DNA of 64,000 bases, from NCBI GenBank assembly GCA_004026145.2, contig CP034986.1:6378929-6442928 (forward strand), given 5' to 3'. How positions within the stretch are numbered: position 1 is the first letter of the stretch; every line of letters starts with the position of its first letter. Shown piece after piece: positions 1-10,335 of the stretch. The notes under the pieces were generated by a model. That model was not told the DNA's origin, ran no database searches, and was given only the letters and a program-made list of their open reading frames with translations. Origin of the DNA: Takifugu bimaculatus (taxonomy: Eukaryota; Chordata; Actinopteri; Tetraodontiformes; Tetraodontidae). The position numbers were made by a program, and so were the translations under genes.

Positions 1-250
1 GCCTGCTAGCCAGCCTGCGTGTGTCACATCACGTCCTCTACGTGTCCTCCAGTTTCATTAGCGCCCTGCGTGAAGCTGGAACTCTGCTGCATCACACCGA
101 TGACTTGACGTTGGAGACCTCACTGTCCACACTGTCTCTTCAATTAATCCACGTCTAACACGCACTTTAAGCCACCCTGAACTGATATTTGCTCCCCCAG
201 CTACTGTAATGTTGCAACTAGTACTGATTTTTGGCCCATTTTTTGGCATC

Positions 251-254
251 TCCT

Positions 255-285
<31 letters not shown>

Positions 286-292
286 GTGTGTG
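251..292. repeat. (GT)n microsatellite with copies in all units
   Basis: A TG run with an interrupting CG. Counterparts are at about 13050-13088, 23741-23798 (the longest, a pure run of about 29 repeats) and 34231-34268. It lies 70-80 bp past the LINE-insertion/empty-site position. Confidence 0.9.
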
Positions 293-774
293 GACTGTTT
301 GTGTTAAGACTGGTAATACTGCACAAACGCCAAGATAAACAGACGTCCACGTGTTCATGCCAACAAAAGCAGGCAGCAGAAGCAGCCTTACGGCGTCTCC
401 CTCCGCATCCTTGAGCCTACAGCAACAACAGGAAATGTGGCGCCCCAATGAACGCTCACACTAAAGCCGTATTTCAGAAATGCGCTGAAATATTTTGAGA
501 GCTGAGCCAGACTCGTGTCCACATCCACGTTTTCTGGTTAAAGTCGCCGTGGCGTCCTGCGTTTAATCAAGTGTCTTGACTACCCAACAGGGTCACCCAG
601 GAGCCAATAAGAAATATGCTCCATTTGCCAAATGCTCAATTCTAAGTAATATTGGAGTTTGAACTTAGGGCAGGTTTGCAGCACGTTGTTAAACATTCTG
701 ATTCCTTTTGTTTAATATAAAATGATAATGCCTTTGTGTGGTTTAACATTTTACTCTTTTTTCTTGATTGCTTT

Positions 775-990
775 GTCCCTTTTGGGGTGATGGCAGGCTG
801 CTGGAGTCTCTCACCGCTGCATATGGGCAAAGGCAGGCTACACCCCAGAATGAGCATTTGTGGGTTCGGTGCCTTGCTCCAGGGTACGTCGGTGGTGCGA
901 CTTCCATTTTGAGTCCAAACTGGGGCTTGAACCTAGAACTGATTGTCAGCCACTGGGCTACAGACTGAGTTACCACCATAGACGGGTGAA
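775..990 (-). mobile_element. tRNA-derived SINE-like element, unit 1
   Basis: On the minus strand a Pol III-like A box (TAACTCAGTCTGTAGCCC, about 951-972) and B box (GGTTCAAGCCC, 923-933) have tRNA-like order and spacing. The stretch GGTTCGGTGCCTTGCTCCAG on the + strand resembles a motif common in fish SINEs. The boundaries are approximate. It is present at the same place in every unit, so it predates the duplication. The short frames across it are not genes. Confidence 0.5.
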
Positions 991-1415
991 TTCTTGTCAT
1001 TTTACTGATACACAGCCTCTGCTTTCTTCTCTGAGTCCTTTATTGCTTGTTGTGATTCTTTGCCAACCAGAAATTCTTAATCATGATGAATGAATCCAGA
1101 CGTGCAGCAGATTATGCATTTATTTTAGACCCAAGTAGCCCAACGTTTATTCAGTGTGAAGCTTTCAGAGGTCAGTTCTCTAACAGCCAGAGTAACATGG
1201 TGGTTTGACCCACCTCCACTTCTTTACCACCAAACTTAGATTCCCGACTCAGCCTGATTGTTGACAGATGTCCCCGTCCACAGAGGCAAAACAGCCTGAT
1301 TCCACCACGATCCTCGCTTTGATTACTGTGAAATTAAAACTGATTCAAATCAAAGACCCCCAATTACCATCATCCCTGTGATTGTGCTTGACGATTAAAT
1401 GACACTCAGGTGACT

Positions 1416-2934
1416 TTATGCTTGGACAACCAGGACATAGAGCGAGAAGAGAAGAGCGCAGACAGAGGTGAAGTGGGTGGCGCTCAGTTTTTGGCTGCTG
1501 CCGAAAATGCTTCCGTCACACTTGGTCCTCGGGGGTTCGACGGGAGGAGTTGTACACTGCTGAGGTGAGGAGGTAGAGGTGGAAACGCCTCCGTCTCCAG
1601 GTGAGGAGGTAGAAGTGGAAGCACAGTTGCCCAGCTGACTGTTGCCAGTGACATTCCTGATCCACTCCAGGTGACTCGACACGGACGGAAGGGGAAGTTT
1701 CCACCCTCCACAGATAAAACCTGAACTCACACCAATCTGGATCCACATCTTACCATCTGTAACGAGCAGTGGAGATCCGAATGTATCCTGTGGAAAAACA
1801 CAATTCATCCATGACAAATAATCCCGTATAACAACAATAATAATAATAATGATGACAATATTATTAATAATCACCATGCATGTGGCTGGAGGTAATGAGT
1901 AGTTTCCTGCACAGATCAAATCGTGTCTGAGGGGTTGATTAGAACCAGTCTGACACTCATTATTTTCCAAGATTGAAGCCTTTGCCATGACTACAGAACC
2001 AGATATTTGAACATATGACAGAAAAAGTGTTTGACCAGTGCTCGACACAACAGTTAAGGAATGATTTAAACAAACTGCATAAAACTGTCAGTTCACCATT
2101 TGAGCTTAGACCAATGATCCAGGCATCAGTTCCGCTCTGAAAAGTGCTGTTTGCTGGAGCCAAGCAGATCGAAGATATTTGATCTGAAAGATTGACCGGG
2201 CTGGACACCTTCAGGAGGGCGATGCTTTCGGTGTAGTTTTGGGGATTAAACAAAGGGTGGTATACAGCTTTAGAAACTCCTCGTGACACTGGAACAGGAT
2301 CAGAACCTGTCCTTTGGGGCTGGCCCAGCTCAACGGTTAAGTCTTCGTTATAAATGCTAAAGAAAACACAACCGAAGAAAATAAATGAACCTGGACAATT
2401 AAATGTTTAAAATGACATTAACTCTAGTTTTTAATGGGTTCTCTTATCGTAGCAAAGCTGAGATCCTCCCGCTTAAATTAAAGTAAAAAAAATCTTCTTA
2501 AACTGTAATGGTACTTACCTCTGCAAGTAATAAGCATCTGTCAGCACCCACTGGTCAGATATCAGAGTTCCTATAATTGGGAACCTGCTGCCATTTATCT
2601 TGGCATACCAGGGCCATCTTTCTGGACCTCCCATATTTCCTGTCTCAAAAGAAGGAGAAGCATCAGACCTCCAAAGACGCCTCATAATAGCCGGGCTACA
2701 TCATTGATAACAGACACGTTTAGCAGAAAGAAGCTGGTAACAAGAACTGGCTTACCTGGTTGGGCACCAGCTCCTGAAAATAAGAGCACAGAGAAATCAG
2801 CGAGGCAGTCCTGAACAGGGCGAGATGCAGTGTAACGAGGATTTAGGAGGAACTAGTGAGGTCAAGATTGAAATGTCCTCATCCTGACCTTCAGAGAGGG
2901 CAACCACCACGACCAGAACCTGGTAGAATCTCAT
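1416..2934 (-). CDS. GPI-type S1A serine protease homologue, copy 1 (catalytically dead)
   Basis: Six coding exons: 2934-2889, 2773-2756, 2639-2519, 2356-2097, 1990-1875 and 1787-1416, all with GT/AG borders and matching phases, giving about 310 residues. Residues 1 to about 20 are a signal peptide. The domain aligns with fish prostasin/PRSS27-type proteases (WPWYAKI, SDQWVLT, IALLKVSSPV, STFQSGTDAW). Seen directly: TAAHC has become TDAYY (His57 to Tyr58 here), NDIALL has become ESIALL (Asp102 to Ser106), and CQGDSGGP has become CMDTFGSP (Ser195 to Phe190). The R-IVGG activation site is absent and Cys42/Cys58 are lost, while Cys168/182/191/220 equivalents remain. The tail has two STSTSSP blocks and ends in a hydrophobic stretch (SVCALLFSLYVLVVQA) like a GPI signal. 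Many N-X-S/T sites suggest a glycosylated surface protein. Exon 5 must use the CTGTAG acceptor because the upstream AG used by other copies is mutated. A possible AATAAA (minus strand) lies at 1119-1124. Inference: a binding or decoy protein, not an enzyme. Confidence 0.78.
1539..1626 (-). repeat. In-frame 36-bp coding VNTR, copy 1 (2 blocks)
   Basis: The 36-bp unit (GAGGAGGTAGAGGTGGAAAC plus 16 bp on the + strand) encodes 12 residues of the pattern GVSTSTSSPGDG. It forms the Ser/Thr/Pro stalk between the protease-like domain and the GPI-type tail. Block number differs per gene: 2 here, then 4, 5 and 3 in copies 2 to 4. Confidence 0.8.
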
Positions 2935-2966
2935 CTTGACTGTGTCACTGTCTATCCGACCTGAAC

Positions 2967-2974
2967 TATAAATA
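2967..2974 (-). promoter_or_regulatory. TATA-like box, protease-homologue copy 1
   Basis: TATTTATA on the minus strand lies 33-40 bp upstream of the ATG at 2934. This predicts a start site only a few bases before the ATG and hence a very short 5' UTR. The spacing and sequence are the same in all four copies. Confidence 0.5.
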
Positions 2975-5164
2975 CTTTTTATTCAGTCATTCGCTCCACC
3001 CATAGCATACCTTTCAACCACAATTTAATTTGTCCGCATATTTTAGGTGCTGCTCCCAGTGATGGCATGATTCCTTTTCTTTTGTGCTGATGTGAATGTT
3101 ATTTTCTGAAGCAGAAGGCCATTTGAGTGCAAGCCAATAATTTAGTTCCTGTTGTTTGTATTTATTGTTTCAGCAAAGGAAAAGATAAGTTGCACCAGAA
3201 CTTGAAGGCCTGGCTAAACTGTGCTCAGAGTGGAGAGGTGGGTGGAACCAAAGCTCTTCCTGTGGGTTGCAAACCTCTAGGTCCCCTCTAGGCTAGAACC
3301 CATAAAGTGGTGCCGTTGGGTTCCCCTCGCTTGACTCGTTCCTCTGCACCTGTTAATTGCATAAAATGAAGATGGTCTTATTGATCACTAAAGGGCGTCA
3401 CCATTTTGGTCAAAGGCTTGTGGACAATCCTCATTTCTAATGTTTACGGCTAACCTTGAAAAGAAACCATCGCTCATAACTGTTGATGGGATTCTGTCCA
3501 AACACAAAAATCCAGAACTAGAAAAACTTGCTGAGGTGGATGCTCGCTGTGCTGTGTATTTGTAATAAAGTTCTTTAGAAACCAGTCTTGATCAGGACTG
3601 AGGTGTGTGGACGTTCCTGACAGAATGACTAAAGATCAGCTGGTGTTTCAGACTATTTTAGCCTGGGTCTCTCCCTCACTGACCTTTAACCTTTAACCCG
3701 ATCATAAAATGTACATGTTTGATTACGTTGACACGTGCGCGTTAGGTTAAATTCACTCATCGGTGGTCTTCAAGCAGGACCTACACGGCCCACAATCCAG
3801 CCGGGTTTTCTGTCCCACCAAGTTGAGCGCTGCTTTCTCCTGGGATCCCATTTTCCTTTGTAAAACATGGGTTGATCAGAAAACCCGGCAGGATAGAGGG
3901 CCTAGAAGGACTGGCTTGATGATCCGCTCACCTATCCCCCCTCCCTGTTGGTGCAAACCTAATTGTGACTGGGAATAAACCGTCGCTTTGCTTCACCGAG
4001 TCATCTTGAAGCCTTAGAAAGTGTAGAATCGATGCGTGATTGACCTAATTTCAGTGTCCTTCTGCAGCATTTGTAAGATGGCAGACTGGAAACATGAAGG
4101 TTTTGCTGCAGCATCATAGATGAGAAGACTTCAGTGTTTAATGTTTTCGAAACTGTCTGGTTCAAACACTGAGAGTTTAATATTTTATATTTAAATATTT
4201 CATCTGCTTCACTAGGTGTGAGACTCTGATGATAAAATACATTTTCCTTTGACAGCCACCTGGCAGGTTGGTCTGGTTTGTCATGTGTTCTTCCCTCCGT
4301 CTGGTTTACATCCTCTTTCTCTGTCTTGTACTGCGAACTATTGTGTGACAAAAGAAGCCCGCCTGTCTTCGACAAAGGATGGCGGGCTAACAAAGGGCAA
4401 AAAGACAGAACTGGCATTGAAGTAGAAGTTTCCAGGTCCAATGTGTTGTTTTCAGGTCAATTCCACAGTTTTCCACCTGCTTGCACGTAGCGCAAACATT
4501 GCTGAGGATTTGCTGCAGATAAAAACCAGGCCTGTCGTAAACGTTGCATGGTTGGCAGCGATGTGACGACATCAGTGCTTCACTGCTGACTTCCTGTGAC
4601 TTTCTTGTCCCCCTATTTTGTCAAGAAATCTTAACCAGTCAAATAAAAACTGAAGTGAAAGTAGTGCTGAAGTCTTCTTTTTGTTTGTGTATGTCATCCA
4701 GAAAGTCAGATGTTATTTGCATGACCATTTTTTGAAGCAGCACATTGCCAATGAAAGGCAAGTCAGCTTCAGAAGGCGGGACTTTTTATCATGTCCTGGC
4801 CCACCAACAGAGGGCAGCAAAGAGGCCCTTTCGGTTCACTTTCAGAAAAGTTTCCAAATCTTGGAGGTTTTTACATTGCTGCTTCATTTTTCAGCTGCTT
4901 TTTGAAGTCAAGACACCTTCTCTGGTTTCTTTGTTCTTTCATTAATCATGGATTAGTTGTTTAACTAAAATAGTTCTCAGAGAGTCAAATTTGGCCGCCA
5001 CTGTTGTCACACACATTGATGGGACTGTGTGTGTGTGTGTTTGTGTGTGTAAGCGCCGGGTTCTAATCTGACCTAAATTAACTGAGGTAGACAGAGGTTA
5101 TTCACAATATATCCGCCAATGGAGTGACATGTGCAGTCCGATTTAGATGCACATGTAAGTGCAT
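2975..5164. other. Intergenic DNA of unit 1 upstream of the protease homologue
   Basis: No gene recognised. It includes the segment 3734-4310 that units 2 and 3 lack, a CTCF-like motif and a short GT run at 5027-5050. Open frames here are short and show no family motif. The corresponding stretches of units 2-4 (15833-17442, 26720-28338, 36944-38878) are the same in nature. Confidence 0.6.
4804..4817 (+). promoter_or_regulatory. CTCF-like motif, repeated in every unit
   Basis: CCAACAGAGGGCAG matches 13 of 14 positions of the CTCF core (CCASYAGRKGGCRS). Counterparts lie near 17085, 27981 and 38521. A second close match, CCACCAGGGTGCAG (13 of 14), lies about 1 kb away at 5854-5867 and is also repeated. 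Motif evidence only. Confidence 0.3.
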
Positions 5165-5578
5165 TTATTGAGGAGTTTGGATCAAGTTGGAATCAGCTAA
5201 AGGACATTTTTTTGCATGTAGAACTGAAAATGTTGTTGCCAACACTTGACATGTGTGCAGCCACTTGTTCTGCAGTGCGTATGGAGTGATGTGGTCTTTT
5301 TGAGCCGTGTTAAGCTCTCTTGGATTCATGCATATTCGGAGTTCTTGCGTGTCCTTTATGCTTGTAGCAACCACTGATGACACCCACTCAGTTGGCTCAG
5401 ATACCAGGATAAGACTGTTCTGTAGAGACACAGGAATGTGACATGCAGCACAAACAACACGTCTCGCCTGTGACATGGAATAAGTCACAGGTAGTTTCCC
5501 AAGCTCATCTGAGAAGGCACTGCTGGATTCCATGTGAATTTGCTGGAAAAGATCACCATCACCACCAGGGATGACCAC
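5165..5578 (-). mobile_element. Ty3/Gypsy-like pol (reverse transcriptase) fragment, unit 1
   Basis: A 137-codon open stretch contains SEPTEWVSSVVATSIKDTQE followed by LRICMNPRELN. This matches the N-terminal reverse-transcriptase signature of Ty3/Gypsy LTR retrotransposons (..TEPTEWVSS..KK..ELRICIDPR.LN). Later comes FSVLHAKK in place of the usual FSVLDAKKGFW. The catalytic YxDD box and the rest of pol are missing, so it is a dead fragment. Confidence 0.72.
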
Positions 5579-6004
5579 CTTGCAACAGACAAATCTGTCC
5601 CATAATTAAACATGATAGGGATGCAATAAGACCACACTGATACCCCGCACCCCCACCTGGTCACCTGTATAAATAAGTGTTCCCCGGTACGGTGTCTGTA
5701 GTGGCTCAGTAATCATCAGCAGTAACACAGTGACTGATCTACAGACAGTCATTCATTTCACAGCCTTCATCCAGAAGCTGATGTGAAGATCCTGTGCACA
5801 GGATCAGTGGTTTCTGCTCCAGTCAACATTGAGTGTTACAGTTTGGGATGTGGCCACCAGGGTGCAGCAGTGTTCAGCTGTTAGAATCGATCTGTTCACT
5901 TAATACCCTCTCGTTCATCATTCTGCCCCATCTCTCCTCGGTTTCCTTCACCACTTGCTCTGCCTTTAAATACCTTTTTGCTAAAACCATCCTATAATCT
6001 AGAC

Positions 6005-6657
6005 CAGGGGTGCTCACAATTTTTCAGCATGTGAGCTACTTCCAAAATGACCAAGTCAAAGTGATCTACCCACCACAAAAATGCAAAACATCTAATTAGT
6101 TTCAAATGTATTGAGGATTCTTTGTATGTACAATGTATGTTGATGTATCTTGCATAACCGAATGAGCCAATTTTGCAAAACACACATAATAATTAACTAT
6201 TAACATGTTTTGTAATTGCCTGAGTTTACTTTGATGACTTGCACTGAAGTGAATCAGCCAGGGATGCATAGGGACAGGAGCTGCTGACAGCCAGCCTCAC
6301 GCACACTTCCAAATGTTCACCAGTCATGGCGGAACGGTATTTGGGCTTAATAATCTTCATTAGACCGGCTGATGAGGCAAACGCACTTCGAAAATGACAT
6401 CGTGAAAATAAAGTCCACCTCCCATTCCGTATGAAAGTGATATGTTTTTGTCTTCTTGGTCCCGCTCCCTCATTCATTTTGATGACCAGAAGCTTTAGCG
6501 ATGGCTTCAAATCAGAGGTGATTCGCTGAATAACTGAGCGCTTCTGACTGGCTGCCCTGTATATCAATCAAGTGATGGGACAAATGATAGGCTGATAGTT
6601 TTTAATGCCACGCCGCGATCGATCAGTAGATCGCGATCGACGTAATGAGCACCCCTG
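6005..6657 (-). mobile_element. Non-autonomous hAT transposon, unit 1
   Basis: A 653-bp element bounded by CAGGGGTGCTCA and TGAGCACCCCTG (perfect 12-bp terminal inverted repeats). An exact 8-bp target duplication ATCTAGAC lies at 5997-6004 and 6658-6665, as expected of hAT transposons. The minus strand keeps a transposase C-terminal remnant (YRSAMTGEHLEVCVRLAVSS, then YASLADSLQCKSS), typical of hAT/Charlie-derived proteins. It is internally deleted and cannot encode a transposase. Near the right end GATCGATCAGTAGATCGCGATC forms a sub-terminal palindromic cluster. Confidence 0.88.
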
Positions 6658-6665
6658 ATCTAGAC

Positions 6666-7580
6666 TGATTAAGAACAAATCTGGCAAAGATGATTAAATG
6701 ATGCAAATGCATCCACAAATTTGCTTTTAATGTACTGATAATTAGAAAGAATTAGGTTTAATCCAGTGTTGAAAGACTTTGTGGGCATCGTTGATGTCTG
6801 AAAGGGACGAATACCATGATTATTCTCAGTGAGACTAAAGCTAGCAACCAACAGGTGTGCTCCATTAAGCCTTGAATCCACCCAAATTCTAATTTAGTCC
6901 ACCACTGAACTCCTCAGCTGATTTAGTTGGGAGTTTGTACGTAACCATGGTGATGACAGTGTGATTTTGCTGGACTACACATGAACCTCGTGAGTGATAC
7001 AATTGGTGAGCAAAGGCTGGCCCAGGCTGAGCATCTGTGCTTAACATCTCGGTGCCCCGTCCCACAGCGCCACCTTCAGGGGCCTTGTGAAGGTCATGCC
7101 GCGGTGGGTCGGGGAGGTTTGGCAGCAGAACGGGGATCAGCACCTTCCTAGGCAGGTGTTCAGTGAGAGAACATCCAAAATGGGTTATGTTGGAATTAAA
7201 CGTGACCATAAGAACATGTAAACTCCTCTCTTCCTCCTCACCTTCGGTCATATTGAAACACGGCCCTCCACGCAGAAGCTCCCATATAGGGCCTTTGACA
7301 CTTCCACATGCTTCCCACCCCTCATCTGGTTCTACTTAAACAAGTCAGAGCTCATTTTTCTCTTGTCACGAGAAGGTCGAGCTTGTTTTTGCTGTGTCAA
7401 AACTGTTTGTCAGACATCTGACCATCCATCCACAGCCCGTTATGACACAGGTGTCGTGGGATCCACTCGCAACACAGCAGTTCTGGACAGTTTAAAGAAA
7501 GGCTTTATTAGGTGTCAGGTAGTTTGCGCTAACTTTCTGACATTTTTGGCGTTAGCAGGAAGACACCTTCCTGTCAATAA
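6666..7580. other. Non-coding part of unit 1 between the hAT element and the LTR-like insertion
   Basis: No recognisable gene. A 120-codon minus-strand frame (6889-7251) is open in units 1, 3 and 4 but broken by deletion and indels in unit 2 (19158-19470). It has no known motif, so I do not call it a gene. Confidence 0.5.
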
Positions 7581-7585
7581 GGACC

Positions 7586-8087
7586 TGTGATGGGTATGGT
7601 ATGGACCCAAGTGCAGTACAAAACAGGCAATGAACTGATGATCCGTTAACAGGTTTCTTAACTGCAATCTGGCAAACAAAGAACAGTTCGAGGGCGGGGC
7701 AGTGGACTTGGTCGAGGCAGGCAAAAGTTCAGTAACCGGGAGGCAGGCAGAATCAGGCAAACAGTCCAGAGGGAGACTGGCTGAGCTCGTGGTCAAAACA
7801 GAAGACAGAGGTAATTTACCGGCGGTCAGGCAGAATAGGAAGGTCGTACACAGGCAGGGTCGATACCGGGAAGACAGGCAGGTAAACGCTGGAAAGTCTT
7901 GCATTACAGAGAACAATCTGGCACCGAGTGAGTGTGAGGCTGGAGAATATATACTGGTAGGTGAGCTGATTGATGAGTGAGGGCAGGTGTGTGATCAGTG
8001 ACTGAGAGTGGTTGTGGTGATCAGAGGGTGTGGTGTGAGCAGGGCAGTAGAAAAGTACTGAGTCCTGGGCTGGAGCAGAGTGTGACA
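7586..8087 (+). mobile_element. LTR-like insertion private to unit 1
   Basis: A 502-bp block present only in unit 1. It begins TGTGATGG and ends GTGTGACA (5'-TG...CA-3'), and is flanked by a 5-bp duplication GGACC (7581-7585 and 8088-8092). The other units have the uninterrupted site AATAAGGACCAAACGC. The ends and 5-bp duplication fit a solo LTR of a retrotransposon. A non-autonomous DNA element cannot be excluded. It has no coding capacity. Confidence 0.65.
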
Positions 8088-8340
8088 GGACCAAACGCAT
8101 CTGTCCGTCGCCCACGGTTCTCCAAAGGTTCTCTGTATGTGACTGAAGAACTCCTGCATTAATTCTGGGATAAATTAAGCCTGCAAAATGTGACATTTGG
8201 AACAGTAGTATTTCTTTGGACTGGAAGAGGATGGAATGAAGATGGAAGAAGATGTGAGGACGCTGGGGAGGAGATGGACTGGTCGAGTGACATTGATGTA
8301 TAGGAGAGAGAGAAATTCTCCTGGTTAGGAGCAGAAGAAA

Positions 8341-8428
8341 TCAGGAGTTGGGAGGACACACACACACACGCGCACACACACACGCACACACACACACGCA
8401 CGCACACACACACACACACACACACAGC
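8341..8428. repeat. (CA)n microsatellite with counterparts in all units
   Basis: A CA run interrupted by CG. Counterparts: about 19892-19938, 30912-30958 and 41563-41614. Cys/Val-rich frames across it on the minus strand are artefacts. Confidence 0.9.
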
Positions 8429-8778
8429 TTCATCTCTTCACATTTCCCTCCATTCGCAGGCTGAATGACGCTACGTAACGCTACGTTAGGGTTAGAGTGT
8501 AGCCGAGCTAAAATTGCAGCTTTTGTTGTTGGAGCAGAATTGGGTTTAGCCTGCTTCTGCACCGTTCCCACGCCTGTGAAGGTGTTCCCAAAGAAGCTTC
8601 AGTTGATGCGAACCAACATATGACTGAAGCAGGCGTCCATCGGTCCCTCTGAAGACACAACAGAGCAGAAACACGCAGATGGAGCGTCAGAGTTCCAGGC
8701 CAGGATGAATGCGTTTTACTCTGGAAGTCTTCGTTCGCTCTTCACCCGTAAACTTCCCGGTGTCTGACGGCAGCGCGT

Positions 8779-8940
8779 CCAATCAGATGAGGTTATCTGC
8801 TTCATGGGGATTAGATGATCTTATGTGGTCTGCTGCAATGTGTGAGAGCCAAGCGGCTCCGGAGGATCAGAGAGCGCTCGGGGCGCCTGACAAAGCGCAG
8901 GTTTGGAGTCAGCAAGGAGTCTATGAGTTACCATAGCAAC
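8779..8940. promoter_or_regulatory. CCAAT plus RFX X-box-like cluster, unit 1
   Basis: A CpG-rich stretch contains CCAATCAG at 8779-8786. A palindromic GTTACCATAGCAAC follows at 8927-8940, a full match to the RFX X-box consensus (GTNRCC, 2 nt, RGYAAC). NF-Y and RFX sites together are typical of RFX-controlled promoters, but the spacing of about 150 bp is longer than in MHC class II promoters. Which gene, if any, it controls is not visible. Confidence 0.4.
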
Positions 8941-9071
8941 AAAGTCTACATGCAGTGATTAACTTTAGCTGTTGCGTCTGGACTCCGGGCTGTTGTTGAC
9001 ATGTTTTAGATCAACATGCACACTTTAATGTGGCGTTTGGGTCTACACAAGTTCATCTGTGCCATAATAAG

Positions 9072-10335
9072 TGCTCCGTTCAGCCTCTCTGTCCCACTAT
9101 AAACAGTCCATTTACCCTCTCTGTCCCACTATAAACAGTCCATTTACCCTCTCTGTCCCACTATAAACAGTCCATTTACCCTCTCTGTCCCACTATAAAC
9201 AGTCAATTTACCCTCTCTGTCCCACTATAAACAGTCCATTTACCCTCTCTGTCCCACTATAAACAGTCAATTTACCCTCTCTGTCCCACTATAAACAGTC
9301 CATTTACCCTCTCTGTCCCACTATAAACAGTCCATTTACCCTCTCTGTCCCACTATAAACAGTCCATTTACCCTCTCTGTCCCACTATAAACAGTCAATT
9401 TACCCTCTCTGTCCCACTATAAACAGTCCATTTACCCTCTCTGTCCCACTATAAACAGTCCATTTACCCTCTCTGTCCCACTATAAACAGTCCATTTACC
9501 CTGTCTGTCCCACTATAAACAGTCCATTTACCCTGTCTGTCCCACTATAAACAGTCCATTTACCCTCTCTGTCCCACTATAAACAGTCCATTTACCCTCT
9601 CTGTCCCACTATAAACAGTCCATTTACCTTGTCTGTCCCACTATAAACAGTCCATTTACCCTCTCTGTCCCACTATAAACAGTCCATTTACCCTCTCTGT
9701 CCCACTATAAACAGTCCATTTACCCTGTCTGTCCCACTATAAACAGTCCATTTACCCTGTCTGTCCCACTATAAACAGTCCATTTACCCTGTCTGTCCCA
9801 CTATAAACAGTCCATTTACCCTCTCTGTCCCACTATAAACTTTCCATTTACCCTCTCTGTCCCACTATAAACTTTCCATTTACCCTCTCTGTCCCACTAT
9901 AAACAGTCCATTTACCCTGTCTGTCCCACTATAAACAGTCCATTTACCCTCTCTGTCCCACTATAAACAGTCCATTTACCCTCTCTGTCCCACTATAAAC
10001 AGTCCATTTACCCTCTCTGTCCCACTATAAACAGTCCATTTACCCTGTCTGTCCCACTATAAACAGTCCATTTACCCTCTCTGTCCCACTATAAACAGTC
10101 CATTTACCCTGTCTGTCCCACTATAAACAGTCCATTTACCCTCTCTGTCCCACTATAAACAGTCCATTTACCCTGTCTGTCCCACTATAAACAGTCCATT
10201 TACCCTCTCTGTCCCACTATAAACAGTCCATTTACCCTCTCTGTCCCACTATAAACAGTCCATTTACCCTCTCTGTCCCACTATAAACAGTCCATTTATC
10301 CTCTCTGTCCCATTGCAACTAGTCCATTTACCGTC
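9072..10335. repeat. 32-bp minisatellite, unit 1 (about 39 repeats)
   Basis: A tandem 32-bp unit containing CTGTCCCACTATAAACAGTC and CATTTACCC. Minor variants (CTGTCTG for CTCTCTG, CAATTTACC, ACTTTCC) are scattered through the array. This is by far the longest array of the four units. The first and last repeats are degenerate (GTGCTCCGTTCAGCC; CCCATTGCAACTAG). Confidence 0.95.

Noticed and set aside
951..972. Functional tRNA gene
   Set aside because: Only A- and B-box-like sequences remain. No cloverleaf with a 7-bp acceptor stem could be built.
768..1000. Overlapping 66-85 codon frames on both strands, repeated in every unit
   Set aside because: They coincide with the tRNA-derived SINE-like element.
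1416..2934. Calling the protease homologues active enzymes (prostasin, tryptase or similar)
   Set aside because: His57, Asp102, Ser195 and the activation site are all replaced in every copy.
4001..4441. 146-codon minus-strand frame, also at 37716-38156
   Set aside because: Present only in units 1 and 4, where the DNA is nearly identical. No family motif, and the region is deleted in units 2 and 3.
5165..5578. 137-codon frame conserved in four copies as a possible gene
   Set aside because: It is a Ty3/Gypsy reverse-transcriptase fragment without the catalytic core. Conservation reflects recent duplication.
6226..6567. 113-codon frame conserved in four copies as a possible domesticated transposase
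   Set aside because: It lies within a hAT element with intact ends and target duplication and holds only the C-terminal tail of a transposase.
6889..7251. 120-codon minus-strand frame repeated in units 3 and 4
   Set aside because: Broken in unit 2 by several frame-disrupting indels, no recognisable motif, and no splice or promoter context.
9072..10335. CRISPR-like array (32-bp regularly repeated unit)
   Set aside because: The repeats are directly contiguous with no unique spacers, and the context is a vertebrate genome. It is a minisatellite.
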